DNA of 64,000 bases from assembly GCF_007565055.1 (NCBI RefSeq), contig NC_044566.1:93712297-93776296 (forward strand), written 5' to 3'. Shown piece by piece: positions 23,841-34,949 of this stretch. The translations under genes and the position numbers were made by a program. The notes below the pieces were generated by a model. The model was not told the origin of the DNA. It ran no database searches and saw only the letters and a program-made list of their open reading frames with translations. This stretch comes from Rhinopithecus roxellana. Lineage: Eukaryota > Chordata > Mammalia > Primates > Cercopithecidae. Numbering within the stretch: the first letter of the stretch is position 1; the number at the start of each line of letters is the position of its first letter.

Positions 23841-24027
23841 TGAATGACAGACTTACATCAAGGAGGGAGACTCTTTGGGGCTGAACTGGTGGGGAGGGCA
23901 GGAAGGACATGGATGCATAAGACGGAAACCCTGGGGTGAAACCCTAGGTTTGGACTTTCGGGTAAATGATGGTTCCTCAGGTAGGGAGTGAGAAAGGGAA
24001 ACGAATTTAGCAAAGAAATAGTACATC

Positions 24028-24328
24028 GGCTGTGCACGGTGGCTCACGCCTGTAATCCCAGCACTTTGGGAGGCCAAGGTGTGTGGATCATGAGGTCAGG
24101 AGTTCAAGACCAGCCTAGCCAACATGGTGAACCCCATCTTTACTAAAAATACAAAAATTAGCCGGACGTGGTGGCGAGCGCCTGTAATCCCAGCTACTCA
24201 GGAGGCTGAAGCAGGAGAATTGCTTGAAGCCAGGAGACAGAGGTTGCAGTGAGTCAAGATTGTGCCACTGCACTCCGGCCTGGGCAACAGAGCGAGACTC
24301 TGTCTCAAAAAAAAAAAAAAAAAAAAAG
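24028..24328 (+). mobile_element. AluS
   Basis: Full-length Alu, poly-A tail 24307-24327. Target duplication AAAGAAATAGTAC / AAAGAAACAGTAC (one mismatch) at 24012-24024 and about 24326-24338. Confidence 0.93.
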
Positions 24329-24899
24329 AAACAGTACCTGTCAAGAGCCGATGGGACACTGAAGTGGAGAAGTCTTATAGGCAGTAGGATATTTTGGTCT
24401 GGGGCCCCAGGAGAGAGGGAGGTCCATTCTCTGGATCCTGAAGGACTCACAGGAGCCATGAGCTCAACAAAGTGGTGAGGACAGAGGCTGAGTGGGTCCC
24501 CTTAGGTGTCTAGCGTGAAAAGCTCAGTAGGCAGAGAACTGAGTCTTGGGAAACAACCTATTTAGGGAGTGAACAGAGGAAGAAGAGCTCAATCCAAAGT
24601 TCAGCATCAGCCCCGCCAAGGCACTCCTCTGAGAGCTGGGCTTTAGAAACCTCCTTCTATTTGTCTCCTCCTCTGGAGTTTCCCCTCTCCCCCGTCCATC
24701 TTACACACTGCAATAAAATGACATTTGTCTGAGATAACTGTCCTATCTTTGTTACTGAATAAACCATTTTTCACAACCAATGTCCAAGCCGAAATCTACC
24801 GTCAGGTTTAAACTACCTCCCTCCATTATGAGTTACTAGCTCATTCCCCATTTCTCACTACATATCTGCCCACATGTCAGTCACAGGGCTCCTGGAGGC

Positions 24900-25210
24900 C
24901 TCTCCTTTTTAGGGTCTCATTAGCACCTCCATGCCTCACTCTTGCTGGTCCTCTCCTCTGGAATGATGTGCCTTACCCTCTCCACCCATCCAAATTCCAC
25001 CCGTCCTTCTACTTCCTGAAATCTTTTTTGGCAGCATCAGTCCACATCAGTGGCTCTCTCCTCAGCTTTTCACTGCATGGATGCTTCAGTAAATATTTCC
25101 TTGTTCTTGGATGTTCATCTATTTCAAGTACAACTGCCTGAGCTCCCTGAAGCTGGCCACAAACTCACGGAGGGAAAGGACATGTTCTTCATTTCTTTTG
25201 TGCCCACAGA
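24900..25210 (+). mobile_element. L2 LINE 3' fragment (probable)
   Basis: TCTGGAATGATGTGCCTTACCC, CCATCCAAATTCCACCCGTCC, GAGCTCCCTGAAGCTGGCC in L2 order, plus strand. Confidence 0.55.
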
Positions 25211-25754
25211 GAAGCCACCAGTATTGGTCAGAGAGCTTCCCAAGCAGTCTGTGGCCCCCAGAGTCACATGAGGAGCACGTGGCAGGGGGTGGCAGCAAGC
25301 ACCTGCCAGATGGCAGGATGAACTCTGGCATAAGCAGGCAAGAGAAATCTAAAGAAATACAACACTGAATCAAGACTTGAGTGTTATTTTGGAATACCTG
25401 AAATGAAAAACTGCAGACAGATCATGTGTAACATACGGTAGTTAGTAACTGAAAAAAATGACATTCTGACTAAATAAACTCAGATTCTATGAAAAGCATC
25501 TAAAAATCAACAGTTTTTAAATAAATAACAACTGCATTTTAAATGAAATACACAGTATGAGATTGCCTACAAAAAAAGATACAGGAGCAAACAACAAAAA
25601 CATATATTTGAAACATAAAGAAGAAGATGGAAGCAAAAGTTCTTACTTAACCCTAATTAAACCTGAAGCCTGGCACTGAGTTTCCTGCCAGCCAAAGTGA
25701 AAAGGGGAAAAAAAAATCACCAAGGAGCTCTCACATTGGGAGGTATATGAGTTA
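25211..25754. other. UBAC2: UBAC2 intron, no recognised element
   Basis: No exon, RNA gene or nameable repeat seen. Confidence 0.4.
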
Positions 25755-25965
25755 GGGATCAGAAACACAGATCTCAGAGTCAGACACAGCTGGATCTCAC
25801 TCCCAGATCCCCATCAGCAGCTGCCCCTGGACAAGCAAGCACTCCCCTGAACCTCCGGGGCCATGAGGGAACACCTGCATCTCTCTAGGCACACACTGGG
25901 CATAAATGAGATAACATATACTGAGTACTTACTATAGGACTGGCACAATAAATGGTGGTGGTCTT
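25755..25965 (+). mobile_element. MIR SINE
   Basis: CAGAGTCAGACACAGCTGG, CATAAATGAGATAACATATACTG and ACTGGCACAATAAATGGTGG follow the MIR plan on the plus strand. Confidence 0.75.
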
Positions 25966-25989
25966 TTGACTGATAAAGAGTGAAACATG

Positions 25990-26130
25990 CTAATTCTGCA
26001 AGAGAGACAGGACCTAAGCTCCATAAGAAAAAGGACTGGGGCTATCTTTCTTATACCTGTGTCCTCAATGTCCAGCCCTAGGCCTAGCATATAATAAGCA
26101 CTAAGTACTTATTTGTTGAAAAGTAACTGA
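25990..26130 (+). mobile_element. L2 LINE 3' end
   Basis: AAGCTCCATAAGAAAAAGGACTGGGG ... CCTAGGCCTAGCATATAATAAGCACTAAGTACTT is the L2 3' terminal pattern. Confidence 0.75.
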
Positions 26131-26369
26131 AAATCAAAATAAACTTTTCCCCTGGTATTACATTCTGATACAACTGCACCCTGTACAGTACTCGTGCATG
26201 CACACAAACATGACAGACAATTTCCAGTGGTGGTTTAACAAGAGTTCTCTACGTGGTGATTTATCATACTTATGTGAATAAAACTGAGACACAGCTGAGT
26301 GAAGAAGTTCAGCAGGAGGCTAAGCGCTGAGTTTTGGGTGTACCCATGTGTGGACCCTAGAAGTAAGCT

Positions 26370-27570
26370 TAGTAAAAAATCAAGTCTGGTCTGTGCTGCC
26401 CAGCAGACCACTCAACGTAAAAGCCCGGTAAAGGCCCAGGGGCTGGTGTCCTGCTCTGGACTTCAGACCTGTTGGTGAGACCATCCTATGAAAGTGGAAG
26501 AATCTGACAGCAGTACGGACAGCCATAAAGGCCTGTGCCACTTCACAGGCGCCTGGTGGGAATGCACGCTCCAGCAGGGCAGGGATTTGGGTCCGTCTCA
26601 TTCCCTGAGGCCTGGGTGCAAGCTGGCAGATCCTATGATGTTCCAAGTACCTGGGGTGGGGAAAGACACCATGTGGAGTTTACGGCAAGGCAGGAAAGGA
26701 GAACCACGATGTGGGTCCATAGGGTCCTGGAGCGAGGGCGTGCGCACGCAGCCAAGAATCCCACTTGTATAAACTACTGCTGCACCACGAAGTGCCTGTC
26801 CGTAGGCCGTAAAGTGAGCATGTGGTCAGCAGTGGAGACCACCACGTTACCAAGCCAGGTGGGCCGACAGAAACCCATCACCAGATGGACATGGGCATCT
26901 GGGCTCAGCATGAGTGGGGCTGCAGAGCATGGGTGAGCTGCAGAAGCAGGCATGCCAGACCACCCTGGCAGCCACCTCTGCTGCACCACAGCCTCTTCCC
27001 AGCTAACACCGACTGCCACAGCGGTTGGGCCCCTCATGACCAAGTGACAGAGGGGAAAACAGCCAATGGATAGGCTGGCTCAGGACATGAGTGGCAGCTG
27101 AAAGAAATGGCTACATGATGGCTTGATCTTGAAAGACAACGATCAGGGGAACCCCTATAGGCAGAACCCGGGCAGCACATTTGGTCATCAACTCTGGGTG
27201 GAAAGAGAAGTGGCCTGAGGCAATCACACGTGCGGATCTGCTGGGCATGGCAGATCACCTGGTTGGTTGGTCAGGGGACTGGAAGGAAGGGCACAAGGAG
27301 GACCCAGCTAGAGGAAAAGCAGCATCAAGTGTTTTGCAGATAGTGCCCACCACGGGCATCCACCACAGAAAAGGCACCAAATGGAAGGTGGGCAGAATGG
27401 CCGTGGCTCCATCACCAGATAACCCAGTGCTGGCACACGAATGGACGGCCACGGTGGCGGCACAGAGGAATGTGCGGTCCCCTCACCCAGACAGACCTAT
27501 CTCCTGCCACTACGCAGCATCCAACGTGGCATCTACAGAGACTGCATGCATCTGATAACTACCGTCCGCA
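26370..27570 (+). pseudogene. Decayed endogenous-retrovirus pol-like remnant
   Basis: A G/C-rich 1.2-kb island in A/T-rich intron. On the plus strand it follows, with many stops and indels, the order of a retroviral pol gene from late RT/RNase H into integrase. The clearest parts are the blocks around 26630-26720, 27255-27285 and 27425-27470. No reading frame exceeds about 130 codons, so it cannot make an enzyme. It has no LTRs directly attached and is flanked by an LTR-like scrap at about 27640-27720. The ERV class is not resolved. Confidence 0.6.
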
Positions 27571-27639
27571 AGGAGAACAGTCACGCAGCGCCGAGACTAT
27601 GCTGGGCCCTTTCCACTCTGCAGTGTTATGGAACACACT

Positions 27640-27725
27640 GTCCCCCACCCCTTACCCCTGCCCCAAATTCACACACTGAAGCCTTAATCCTACGATGTGA
27701 CTGTATGCTGACAGTGTTCTCTCTT
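27640..27725 (+). mobile_element. LTR (MLT/MST-like) scrap
   Basis: CCCCAAATTCACACACTGAAGCC followed by TTAATCCTACGATGTGACTG resembles the 5' part of MLT1/MST LTRs. Confidence 0.5.
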
Positions 27726-27989
27726 AAACTCCTTGTATAAAAATCTTCCTGGGGAGGCCAATCTGAGAAATGCAGCTTCTCTGGTTTGCTTATGAGTACG
27801 AATTCAAAGCTCTCCAATGGAGAATCTCCTCCCAGAATTCCCAAGGTATTTCAGACAACATATTTCCCCCAAATCTGCTCTTTTGATATTGGTGAAATGG
27901 AACTATCAGTCGTCTATCTTCAAGATTATCTAGGCCAGAAACATCAGAACATCCCCTCATAAGCTCTGTGCCTCTACCTTTATACTCAA

Positions 27990-28505
27990 TCACTGCTCAA
28001 TTTTTCTGACCTTGATCATTCTGAGTTCTCATACCTTTCGCTCTTCTCTGTTTCCTTGCAGGATTTACCTCCTGCTAAATACAAGGCTTCATCTGTAGCC
28101 TGTGTTCACCTTGGATGTAGTTCTTCTCTTACAGAACTTATTAGTTCTTTGCTTTCGGCTCTCAGCTCTCATCCCTACAGAGGTGACTCCATCACCTACA
28201 TATATATGTAGCTTCCACATCTCCAAGACAGAGATGTCCATCCTCCAGCTTTAAATACATCATGAGCATCTTTATGGCATGTTCCAGAGTCACTCAAATT
28301 CAAGCACATCTTTAAGAAACAACTTCTGCTTCTCTCTTTCTCTTGTAGACTCTGCACCTGATAAGGTGTCCCCTTCCTCCCATCCCGATATAAACTCTGG
28401 GACCTGCATCTCCAAAGAGACTCTAAGGACCTCAAACCTGATTTCACTTTTCCAAACCATCGTGAGATCTGCAGACCTACTTCTTGCATCCAATGCTAGT
28501 GGGAG
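27990..28505 (+). mobile_element. L2-like fragment (tentative)
   Basis: C/T-rich sequence with TTCCACATCTCCAAGACAGAG and CATCCTCCAGCTTTAAATACATC in the manner of L2. Tentative. Confidence 0.35.
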
Positions 28506-29237
28506 ACAGAGAGATGGCAGAGGTAATTGTATGGTTTACAACTACCCCAGGGGTAAAGAAGGTAGAGGCTAAAAATGGGGAGCCCTGTAGGCTGGCTCAC
28601 AGAGGTGTCCTAGAAAGATCAGGCCTGAGGTTTTAGCCTGATGTGCACTAACCCTCCTTCCCTCGCTGCCCATGGAAGACAAGTGTGGTATCAGATTGTT
28701 TGGATGCAGTATTTGTAGACAAATGTGCAATAGTTTCTGATTATTGATAGCAAGGTTGAGAAAACACAGCATTTTTTTAATCTACTCCTTGGTTGTTCCA
28801 TTGAAAATCTTCTTACCTTCATATTCTCTTCATTTCAATTAAGGAAAATCAAGAAGTTTTACATTTGTTCTTCACTCCATGGCATATGATTAGCATTTTA
28901 ACAGGAAGACACTGTGGCTTTTACAAGATTATAAAAACAGATAAATAGCACATCTTGTTAACTAGGTTGGTGTTTCTCTAAGAAGTCATGCTTATCTAAT
29001 ATAGGTGGAAAAACAATGTCCAGTTTGACCAATCTTTCAGCTACAATTTATTTTTTACCTTCTTAAAAAACTAAGAATCGCCACTAACAGAGACCTACAT
29101 TCTCTTTGGAAATGTCAAAATCTGCTTGCAAGGCACTGGAATAAAATGTAGTCTCTATCTCACATGCAATCACAGAGGAAAGATTTGCTGAGGCCACTGA
29201 GATTTTCTAAATTTTTAGTGATTATTATCACTTTTAC
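28506..29237. other. UBAC2: UBAC2 intron downstream of the exon at 29238
   Basis: Contains an in-frame 25-codon read-through beyond the donor (to 29160) and an AATAAA on the minus strand at 29052-29047. No repeat recognised. Confidence 0.5.
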
Positions 29238-29483
29238 CTGCTGCTGTCTCTGTCGCCTCCCTTGTGCAAACTGAGAGAACATCAGCTGCCGGTCCAGCAG
29301 CTCCATTCTCTGCTGTCTCTGGATGTCTAGCGTGGCTCCCATCCCAATTCTGGCTTCGCTGGTGGGTTCTGAAGAAGAGAAGATGGGTTCAAGTGTCCAA
29401 GAAAAGAATTTTGCCATCCAGCTGGGGATGCAGAGCACCTGATGCACCTGGAACATTTTGCTGTTGTAGCACAGACCGGACAT
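29238..29483 (-). CDS. UBAC2: UBAC2 coding exon (about residues 188-269, probably exon 7)
   Basis: This 246-bp exon encodes 82 residues with phase-0 boundaries on both sides. It starts MSGLCYNSKMFQVHQ and ends with a basic, glutamine-rich stretch (FAQGRRQRQQQ). The first part (VHQVLCIPSWMAKFF) completes the membrane domain. The middle (SSSEPTSEARIGMGATLDI) and end form a cytosolic, probably partly helical linker towards the UBA domain. The acceptor is TTCTTTTAG and the donor is CAG|GTAAAAG. The residue after SGLCY is Asn here; I remember Asp in human, so this may be a lineage difference. If the downstream intron is retained, the frame stays open for 25 further codons and stops at 29160 (see findings). 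Confidence 0.97.
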
Positions 29484-30285
29484 CTAAAAGAAAAACGTCC
29501 AATGTGATTGATTAAATGTAGTATCATTTTAAAAATGTACATGACACAAAAATCAGCAGCCTCCAAACACTGCACATAGTGTTCTTCTTAGTCATAGCAG
29601 TGTTAAGCAATAAGCAAATTCCTCTACCACAGAACACTAAGCAGTTCAAATCAACACAAAATTGAATTTACTCAGTAAAACAAAATTGTTTTTTATTGAA
29701 TTAGAAGAGCTAGCAAAATTCTAATTATTTAGTATACAAAGTTCAGGTAAAAGATTGTCAAGACACTGTCTTCATTTTCTAAAAAGCTGTAAGAGATCTG
29801 ATTATTGAAACACTTTCACACTGTACTGACTCTGCGGTTACCTTTGTTGGCAGATGGCCATCGCAGAGACACCAGCAGAAAACAACTGCCATGTCTCAGC
29901 TGACCCAGTCACACGATCAATTTATCAGAGAATAAACACAATCTAAAATCTTGGTTTTTATTCACATAGTGTTTTAATCAGTTTTTCAAGTACTGATTTT
30001 TCTAGATATTTAAAATCCTCACCAACATTAGTTAGCAATGAACAATTCCATTTATAAACCAACCCTGTCTTCATCTTGAAGGTCATTTATAATGTAAGGT
30101 TACAGAAGTCTCAAGGCTTCCTATGATTTTCTAGCTAAAAATGACTATGGCTATTCCCTTGTTTAACAACAAAAAAAAATCTTGATGTGAATTTGATTCT
30201 TAGCATTAGAAGATCAAATTAGAACATATTTGACAACTTTCTAATATAAGTATACTTCAATGTTTTAATAATAAAATTTAAATTG
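29484..30285. other. UBAC2: UBAC2 intron upstream of the exon at 29483
   Basis: A/T-rich, without a nameable repeat; holds the polypyrimidine tract and branch-point region of the exon. Confidence 0.45.
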
Positions 30286-30990
30286 ATGAATTGGCAAGAA
30301 TTCTTTGAGACTGTGTTATACACCAGGCACTGTTCTGGGAACTTAGAATACAGCAGAGAACAAGATAAGCAAGGCCCCACTCTCACAGGGCTTATAGCAG
30401 TCAATGTAGAGAACAGGCAGTAATCAAGTCAACACGTGAAACTATTTCCGGCAAGTACTGGGAAGGAAATAAAGTGACTTGGGGCATGAACCTACTCTGG
30501 GGGCGGCAGGGGAAATCAGGGGTGCCCTCGGAGAAAGTGATACTTGAGTGAAGATCTTAAGGATGATGGGGTGCCCATGACTTGACAAACTGGGGAAAGA
30601 ACATTTCAGGCAGCCCGAGCTTGGGAATGTCTATTAGATATCTTGGGGGGCCACTGAGTGGGCAGGTGGCGATGTAATTCTAGAACTAAAGGAAAAGGTG
30701 GAGATAAGGATTTCGGAGTCACTGGATATGATATGACATTTAGGGTAATGGGACTAGAAGAGATAAAATGGGGGTGGGGGAGATACAGTAGAAGAGAGAA
30801 TAGGACTAAGGACTGAACCCAGTAGTGCACTAATATTCTATGGACGGACAGAGTAGGAAACGCCAGTAAGGAAATCTGAGACAGGGCTGCCAGTGAAGAG
30901 AAAGGAAATAGAGGAGTTCAAGCTAAGAAGTGTTTTAAGATAGGGATGGTCAGCTACATCGAATGCAGCTGCTAAGTAAGACAGAACTAG
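30286..30990 (-). mobile_element. L2 LINE fragment
   Basis: In reverse orientation: ACCAGGCACTGTTCTGGGAACTTAGAATACAGCAGAGAAC, then CTTGAGTGAAGATCTTAAGGATGATGG, then GATAGGGATGGTCAGCTACATCGAATGCAGCTGCTAAGTAAG, in reversed L2 order with internal deletions. Confidence 0.65.
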
Positions 30991-31324
30991 CCGATGGATG
31001 TCGCAAATGGAGGTGTTTGATAAACAAGGTGTTTACAAGAACAGTTTTGGTACCAAAGACAAACTGTAGAGGGCTGAAGAGTAAATGGTGGACAACTTCT
31101 GGTTTCAAATAATTCCTGTGCCCCTTCTCTCAAAAATAGTACAAGACAACAAAGAAAATGAAGACAGAAACAAACTCCAAGGTCCGTGAAACTAGAAACT
31201 GTAATCCTGAACCACGGTAACAAAATAGAAAGCTTATCAAGTGATTATAAACCACTCTGCATATAAGCAGCTAAGTCCAAATGCCTGCAGAGAGTCCTGT
31301 GGGACTCAGACAAGCACAGGGACT

Positions 31325-31426
31325 GGAACAAGCTTGTTCAACCTGAGGCCCATGGGCCACATGTGGCCTAGGACAGCTTTCAATGTGGTCCAACACAAAT
31401 TTGTAAACTTTCTTAAAACATTACAA
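31325..31426 (+). mobile_element. Old MER-type repeat, 5' half (interrupted by Alu)
   Basis: CTTGTTCAACCTGAGGCCC, CATGGGCCACATGTGGCC, CAATGTGGTCCAACACAAAT form a common ancient interspersed repeat whose second half follows the Alu at 31736. It looks like a DNA transposon; I cannot name the family. Confidence 0.7.
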
Positions 31427-31735
31427 GGTCAGGAGCAGTGGCTCACACCTGTCATCCCTGCACTTTGGGAGGCCAAGGTGGGTGGATCATAAGAGGTCAG
31501 GAGTTTGAGACCAGTCTGGCCAACACGGTGAAACCCCATCTCTACTAAAAATACAAAAATTAGCCGGGCGTGGTGGTGCACACCTGCGGTCCCAGCTACT
31601 CAGGAGGTTGAAGCACAAGAATCGCTTGAAGGGTGGTGGAGGTTACAGTGAGTCGAGATTGTGCCACTACACTCCAGCCTGGGCGATACAGCGAGACTCT
31701 GTCTCAAAAAACAAAAACAAACAAAAAAAAAACCA
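31427..31735 (+). mobile_element. AluS inserted in an older MER-type repeat
   Basis: Full-length plus-strand Alu with a mixed A-rich tail. Sequence on both sides (CTTAAAACATTAC before and GAGTTATGAGATTTTCTTG after) is continuous in the older repeat. Confidence 0.9.
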
Positions 31736-31872
31736 AAAAGAGTTATGAGATTTTCTTGCAATTTTTTTTTAAAGCTCATCAGCTATCGTCAGTGTTAGTG
31801 TATATTATGTGTGGCCCAAGACAATTCTTCTTCCAATGTGTCACAGAGGAGTCAAAAGACTAGATACCCCTA
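31736..31872 (+). mobile_element. Old MER-type repeat, 3' half
   Basis: AGCTCATCAGCTATCGTCAG, GTGTTAGTGTATATTATGTG, TGGCCCAAGACAATTCTTC and a terminal CTAGATACCCCTAGAC complete the repeat begun at 31325. Confidence 0.7.
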
Positions 31873-32299
31873 GACTAGAGGGTCTAGGCCCTGTGGAAGG
31901 AGGGTTACTTAAGTCTGGGTAAGAGGCACCCCAGTTCCTCCTCATGCTCCATGTACCCTTTCTCTCCTCCACAGAGAGAAGGGAAAGCTCTACAGGCCAT
32001 GAACCAAGGAGGGTCCATGTGGGTAGGGAAGGCCAAGGCCTCTGTACAGACAGACTATGTGCATCTCATGGGGCTGTCAGCATAGGGGTTCCAGAAGAAG
32101 CCAACAGAGGGAATACAGATATTATATTTAAAGAGATAAACAGCTGAGAGTTTTCTGGAATAAAGAAAGAATATAAATCCTCAGGATGAAAGTGCAAGAG
32201 TCCCTAAAATAATGTTAAAATGAAATTTACATCTAGATTCACTGTGGTGAAACAAAAGAAAGAAATCCTTAAAAGAAAAGCAACCAGGGATAAAATACA

Positions 32300-32370
32300 G
32301 ACTGTTTGGAAAGAAAAAATAAACTGTTAGCAAATAACAGCAACAAAAACGATAAGATACTTGGGAATTT

Positions 32371-32416
<46 letters not shown>

Positions 32417-32625
32417 TGTGTGTCTGTGTGTATATATACACAGAAAAAATGAAAAAGATAGTAAGGGATATTTTTTCAAAACCAACCCTAGTGATAATAA
32501 AGATACCAGTTCCATGAATAGGAAGATGCAAAACTGTTAAGATACCAACTTTCATCAAATTAATATGTAAATTAAATATCATTCAAAATAAAATCTTAAC
32601 AGGGTGTTTTGTTGGAATGTAAATG
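32300..32625 (+). mobile_element. Old L1 (L1M) ORF2 fragment
   Basis: CCATGAATAGGAAGATGCAAAACTGTTAAGATACC and ATATCATTCAAAATAAAATC belong to the ORF2 region of L1M, plus strand; the (TG)n tract lies in it. Confidence 0.7.
32374..32432. repeat. (TG)n microsatellite, likely polymorphic
   Basis: About 20 pure TG units followed by TGTCTGTG interruptions and a TATATATA end. Confidence 0.96.
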
Positions 32626-32659
32626 CCAGTCCTCAAATTCATGCCGAATATTTAAGGTT

Positions 32660-33010
32660 TGCTTTTTAAAAACACCATGTTGGGAGAAAGAAGCCAGACC
32701 CAAAGCCTGAAAACATGATTCCACTTCTGTGAGTGAATTAACCTAAACCACACACTAAGCAGCAAAACGAGACAGCAAAGCGCAAAGATGATGATGGTGT
32801 GTGCTAGGAGGAGTCACAGAAGGGAGGGAGAAAAAAGGGGAAAGGGGTCACAGGAGAGAGGTGGGAAGGAAGGGGGGCACCATGGGCTGCGGGGCTGGCC
32901 AGGCATGGTCTCTACCTGCATAGTGGATTATGGATATATTTGCTTTATAGTGATTTACACAGCTTCGTGACAGTTACAGTTTGTGTTATACATCACAATT
33001 AAGAGTTAAA
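32660..33010 (+). mobile_element. Old L1 (L1M) 3' end
   Basis: GAAAGAAGCCAGACCCAAAG, CATGATTCCACTTCTGTGAG and the terminal region with TTTGTGTTATACATCACAAT TAAG match the L1M 3' end. The middle contains a purine-rich tract (GAGGAGT...GAGAGAGG). Confidence 0.75.
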
Positions 33011-33039
33011 AGACAAAAGAAATAAAAAATCCAGAAAAG

Positions 33040-33778
33040 GCAAGGCAATTTTAAAGAAGCATAAGTCCTTTCAGATTCCAAGACATACTATAAAGTTGGG
33101 CTACCTAAAACAGTGTGGTCTTTATCTAGGGTTACTTAAATAGACCAAGAGAACAAGAGCTTAGAAATAGGATCCTCAGCATAAGGGCACCTGGTATTCA
33201 GCAGACATGGGTAGATTGGGAGGGAAGGGGCACATGGGCTATACACGAGGAAGAGACAGAACAGGGCCCCTTCCTGACACCAAACATAAACTTGCAATGG
33301 AATAAGGACTCAAATAGAGTTCATAAAATTGTAAATCTTTCTGCACAAAATACAGAAGGAATACCTTTTTGGCATTGGGGTGGCAAAATATTTTAAAATA
33401 AGAAACATAAGGTACAAACTAGAAAAGAAAACACAAGTTGGTCTACTTTACCATTTAAAAGCTGTAGTATGCCAAAAGCTACCATAAATGAAGTGAAAAC
33501 ACAAGTAAGAGGCCTGAAGAAGGTACTCAGAATTCATAGAGCTAACCAAGTCAGCATTCAGAACGTATCAAGAAACCCTAAAAATGTGTAAGAAAAAGCC
33601 CAGTTTTAAAAGCATATGAATAGGTAATTTCGGAAGAGAAAACTCAAATGGCTAACAAACTCATGAAAAGACGTTTATCCTCACTTGTTTTTAGGGGACT
33701 GAAATCTAAAATGAGCAATCTTAAATACAGCAACAACTGGTAAAAACGTAAAGGTCCTCTATCATCCAGTTTTATCTC
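33040..33778 (+). mobile_element. Old L1 (L1M) ORF2 C-terminal fragment
   Basis: GTCCTTTCAGATTCCAAGAC, AACAGTGTGGTCTTTATC, TGCACAAAATACAGAAGG, AATTCATAGAGCTAACCAAG and AAAAGCATATGAATAGG are the L1M sequence series. It continues at 34223 beyond an Alu-in-Alu insertion. Confidence 0.75.
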
Positions 33779-33780
33779 TC

Positions 33781-33838
33781 TTTTTTTTTTTTTCCATTTT
33801 GTGGCGAATGGGGTCTTGCCATGTTGCCCAGGCAGGTC
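33781..33838 (-). mobile_element. Alu monomer interrupted by a younger Alu (first part)
   Basis: T-run and GGGGTCTTGCCATGTTGCCCAGGCAGGTCT. The monomer resumes at 34146 after the nested Alu. Confidence 0.85.
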
Positions 33839-33840
33839 TT

Positions 33841-34145
33841 TTTTTTTTTTTTTTTGAGACGGAGTCTTGCTCTGTCGCCCGGGCTGGAGTGCAGTGGCCA
33901 GATCTCAGCTCACTGCAAGCTCCGCCTCCCAGGTTTACGCCATTCTCCTGCCTCAGCCTCCCGAGTAGCTGGGACTACAGGCGCCCGCCACGTCGCCCGG
34001 CTAGTTTTTTGTATTTTTTTTTTTTTTTAGTAGAGACGGGGTTTCACTGGGTTAGCCAGGATGGTCTCGATCTCCTGACCTTGTGATCCGCCCGTCTCGG
34101 CCTCCCAAAGTGCTGGGATTACAGGCTTGAGCCACCGAGCCCGGT
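33841..34145 (-). mobile_element. AluYR-type Alu nested in an older Alu monomer
   Basis: Minus-strand full-length Alu with CGCCCGGCTAGTTTTTTG (the complement of the CTAGCC signature). Exact 14-bp target duplication CCCAGGCAGGTCTT at 33827-33840 and 34146-34159, lying inside an older Alu monomer. A T-run of 16 in the middle has expanded. Confidence 0.96.
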
Positions 34146-34222
34146 CCCAGGCAGGTCTTGAACTCCTGGGCTCAAGCATCCTCCTGCCTCTGCCTCCCTA
34201 AGTGCTGGGATTCCAGGTGTGA
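34146..34222 (-). mobile_element. Alu monomer interrupted by a younger Alu (second part)
   Basis: CCCAGGCAGGTCTTGAACTCCTGGGCTCAAGC ... GTGCTGGGATTCCAGGTGTGAG completes the older monomer. Confidence 0.85.
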
Positions 34223-34730
34223 GTTTTGGTAAGGATGGAGGGAACTGAGAACTCTTACACAGTCCCAAGGGAAGGTGAAGCTATGGTGCCTCTGGGGAGC
34301 AATGTGGCAACACCAAGTAGAGCTGCCATGTGCTTTGAGGCACATTCCACTGCAGCCCTGAATGAGAGAGAAAGGAAGCAGAAACAAATCATCCCCAGGA
34401 GGGGAACAGCTGAAGAGTGGGTTATTCATACAACACAGTACTATACAGCCATCCAGATGAACTCCATGTGTGTGTACTGACGTGTTTAAAGTGGAATGAA
34501 AAATACACATAAAAGGTATCACATGTTGCGCTTATCTTCTTGCAAAATTTCAACAAACAAAATAATAGTCTATGCTGTTTGTGCACGCATCTGTCTGCAG
34601 TAACTACAGAATCACAGAAAGTAGCCTTTGCTGTAGAGGGGTGATGGGGGACACGGTAGGGGGTAGGGAGTGGCATTCTTTGTAACAAATACATATTTTT
34701 AATGAAGAGAGATATATGAATCAATATGGA
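34223..34730 (+). mobile_element. Old L1 (L1M) 3' region
   Basis: GGTGCCTCTGGGGAGCAATG, GAGTGGGTTATTCATACAACACAG and TATACAGCCATCCAGATGAAC are typical of the L1M 3' end, plus strand. Confidence 0.7.
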
Positions 34731-34949
34731 AAAAAAAACATTAATGAATTGGAGGTAAGGAAGTAGAAATCCCTTTTCTGAAGATCTGGTATAAAACAGA
34801 AAATGGGGTATATATCAGCATTACACTGATTTCAGCAGAAAATAGCAAAATGTTATAAACATAACAAAATATTAAAAATATAAGACAAATTAGAGCTGTG
34901 AGATTTGAATTAAGTATAAAATTAAACATTTTTATTTTTCGGTCTCAAA

